Source of the DNA: JBBRUG01 sp038247995
GTDB taxonomy: Bacteria > Chloroflexota > Chloroflexia > Chloroflexales > Chloroflexaceae
Assembly: GCA_038247995.1 (NCBI GenBank)
Contig: JBBRUG010000316.1
Coordinates: 1 to 6,906, forward strand
DNA length: 6,906 nucleotides
Reading direction: 5' to 3'
Part shown: positions 6,371-6,906 of the stretch, one piece after another
Position numbering within the stretch: the first letter of the stretch is position 1
How the letters are laid out: every line of letters begins with the position of its first letter
Translations under genes and position numbers: made by a program
The notes under the pieces: generated by a model
Database searches by the model: none
The model's input: only the letters and a program-made list of their open reading frames with translations
What the model was told of the DNA's origin: nothing

Positions 6371-6906
6371 TGGAATGGTTCGTGCGCCGCTTACCGCAGA
6401 GCTGGACGTTGCCCGGTGCTACGGCTGCTGATGGGAGCCAACGCCGGCCCCGCAGGCTACGGGTGATCCGACACGGGTGGTTCTTTCCGCTGCTGCTCGC
6501 GCTTTTGCTAGTGTTCGGTTTAGGACTGCCGTTCGTGATCCGCACCGATCCCAATCGCGTGCAGATGACACAGCGTCTGCAACCGCCAAGTGCAGAGCAC
6601 TGGTTCGGTACGGATCACCTGGGGCGTGATCTATTTGCCCGCGTGATTCACGGCGGGCGCACCACGCTGAGCTTCGGGCTCGGTGCTGTGGCGCTCACGA
6701 TGCTCATTGCGTTGGGCATCGGGATGGTAGCCGGCTACTATGGCGGACGGGTGGATCTCTGGTTGAACAGCCTGATCGACCTGATCCTCACGCTTCCGAC
6801 GCTCCTGATTACATTGGCGTTACTCGGCATTCTGGGCGTCAGCGGGCCGACGCTGATCATCGCTCTAGTCGGCACAGCCTGGGCGGCACCGGCGCGCATG
6901 TTGCGC
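6370..6906 (+). CDS. ABC transporter permease, NikC/DppC type (3' end cut by the window)
   Basis: The first 179 codons of the second permease are present, open to the last base. After a basic, arginine-rich cytoplasmic N-terminus comes a first membrane helix (WFFPLLLALLLVFGLGLPFV, residues about 37-56). The DppC/OppC/NikC hallmark follows at about 78-100 (HWFGTDHLGRDLFARVIHGG), with further helices at 101-123 and 133-172. The start is a GTG at 6370 that shares its G with the upstream TAG stop. AAGGAG at 6357-6362, 7 nt before it, makes this start secure. It will form the membrane channel with the NikB-type permease. The coupling-helix region lies beyond the window, as do any ATPase and binding-protein genes that may follow. 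Confidence 0.93.
   Translation, partial: MEWFVRRLPQSWTLPGATAADGSQRRPRRLRVIRHGWFFPLLLALLLVFGLGLPFVIRTDPNRVQMTQRLQPPSAEHWFGTDHLGRDLFARVIHGGRTTLSFGLGAVALTMLIALGIGMVAGYYGGRVDLWLNSLIDLILTLPTLLITLALLGILGVSGPTLIIALVGTAWAAPARMLR

Overview
This is a GC-rich (roughly 60% or more), densely packed bacterial window in which every supported gene lies on the plus strand. Domain content and gene style (a YciC/ZigA-type COG0523 GTPase, a Fur-family gene, a CbiX-like protein fused to a thioredoxin-like ferredoxin, and Nik/Dpp-type permeases) suggest a member of the Chloroflexota, probably class Chloroflexia. That assignment rests on impression and not on a search. The common theme is transition-metal homeostasis, most likely a response to zinc, cobalt or nickel limitation.

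Left block (1-3601). The window opens inside the C-terminal end of a first COG0523 GTPase. It runs with short gaps or overlaps into a DsrE-like small protein with a CxxC motif, an unrecognised 202-residue protein, a complete second COG0523 GTPase (398 aa), and a two-dinucleotide-fold FAD/NAD(P)-binding oxidoreductase that starts 2 nt after the GTPase stop. This looks like one operon whose promoter is upstream of the window. The two GTPases are tandem paralogues.

Middle (3602-4202). A Fur-family regulator gene is present but broken. Its N-terminal winged-helix start and its C-terminal zinc-ribbon end are joined in different reading frames, and about 50 codons between them are missing (recognition helix, dimer-domain entry, His-rich metal site). 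It is followed by a visibly AT-richer intergenic region. This holds a near-consensus sigma70-type promoter (TTGACA, 17 bp, TATCAT) overlapped by a 15-bp palindrome, TGATA-N5-TATCA. A second palindrome with identical arms sits on the start codon of the next gene. The arms are those of the classical 7-1-7 Fur box (TGATAATNATTATCA). The right block is therefore probably repressed by a Fur-family protein encoded elsewhere.

Right block (4203-6906). A CbiX/SirB-like domain fused to a [2Fe-2S] thioredoxin-like ferredoxin is followed by two unrecognised small proteins (71 and 73 aa, overlapping as ATGA), a NikB/DppB-type permease, and a NikC/DppC-type permease cut by the window end. Spacing and strong Shine-Dalgarno sites indicate a single transcript. 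The CbiX-like domain appears to have lost both metal-binding histidines of the chelatase family.

Working together (inference): a Fur-type switch would turn on an ABC importer for a metal or metal-chelate, along with a redox or metal-handling CbiX-ferredoxin protein and two small accessory proteins. The GTPases of the left block would deliver scarce metal to client proteins. The imported substrate cannot be decided from this window, since neither a substrate-binding protein nor the ATPases are in view.
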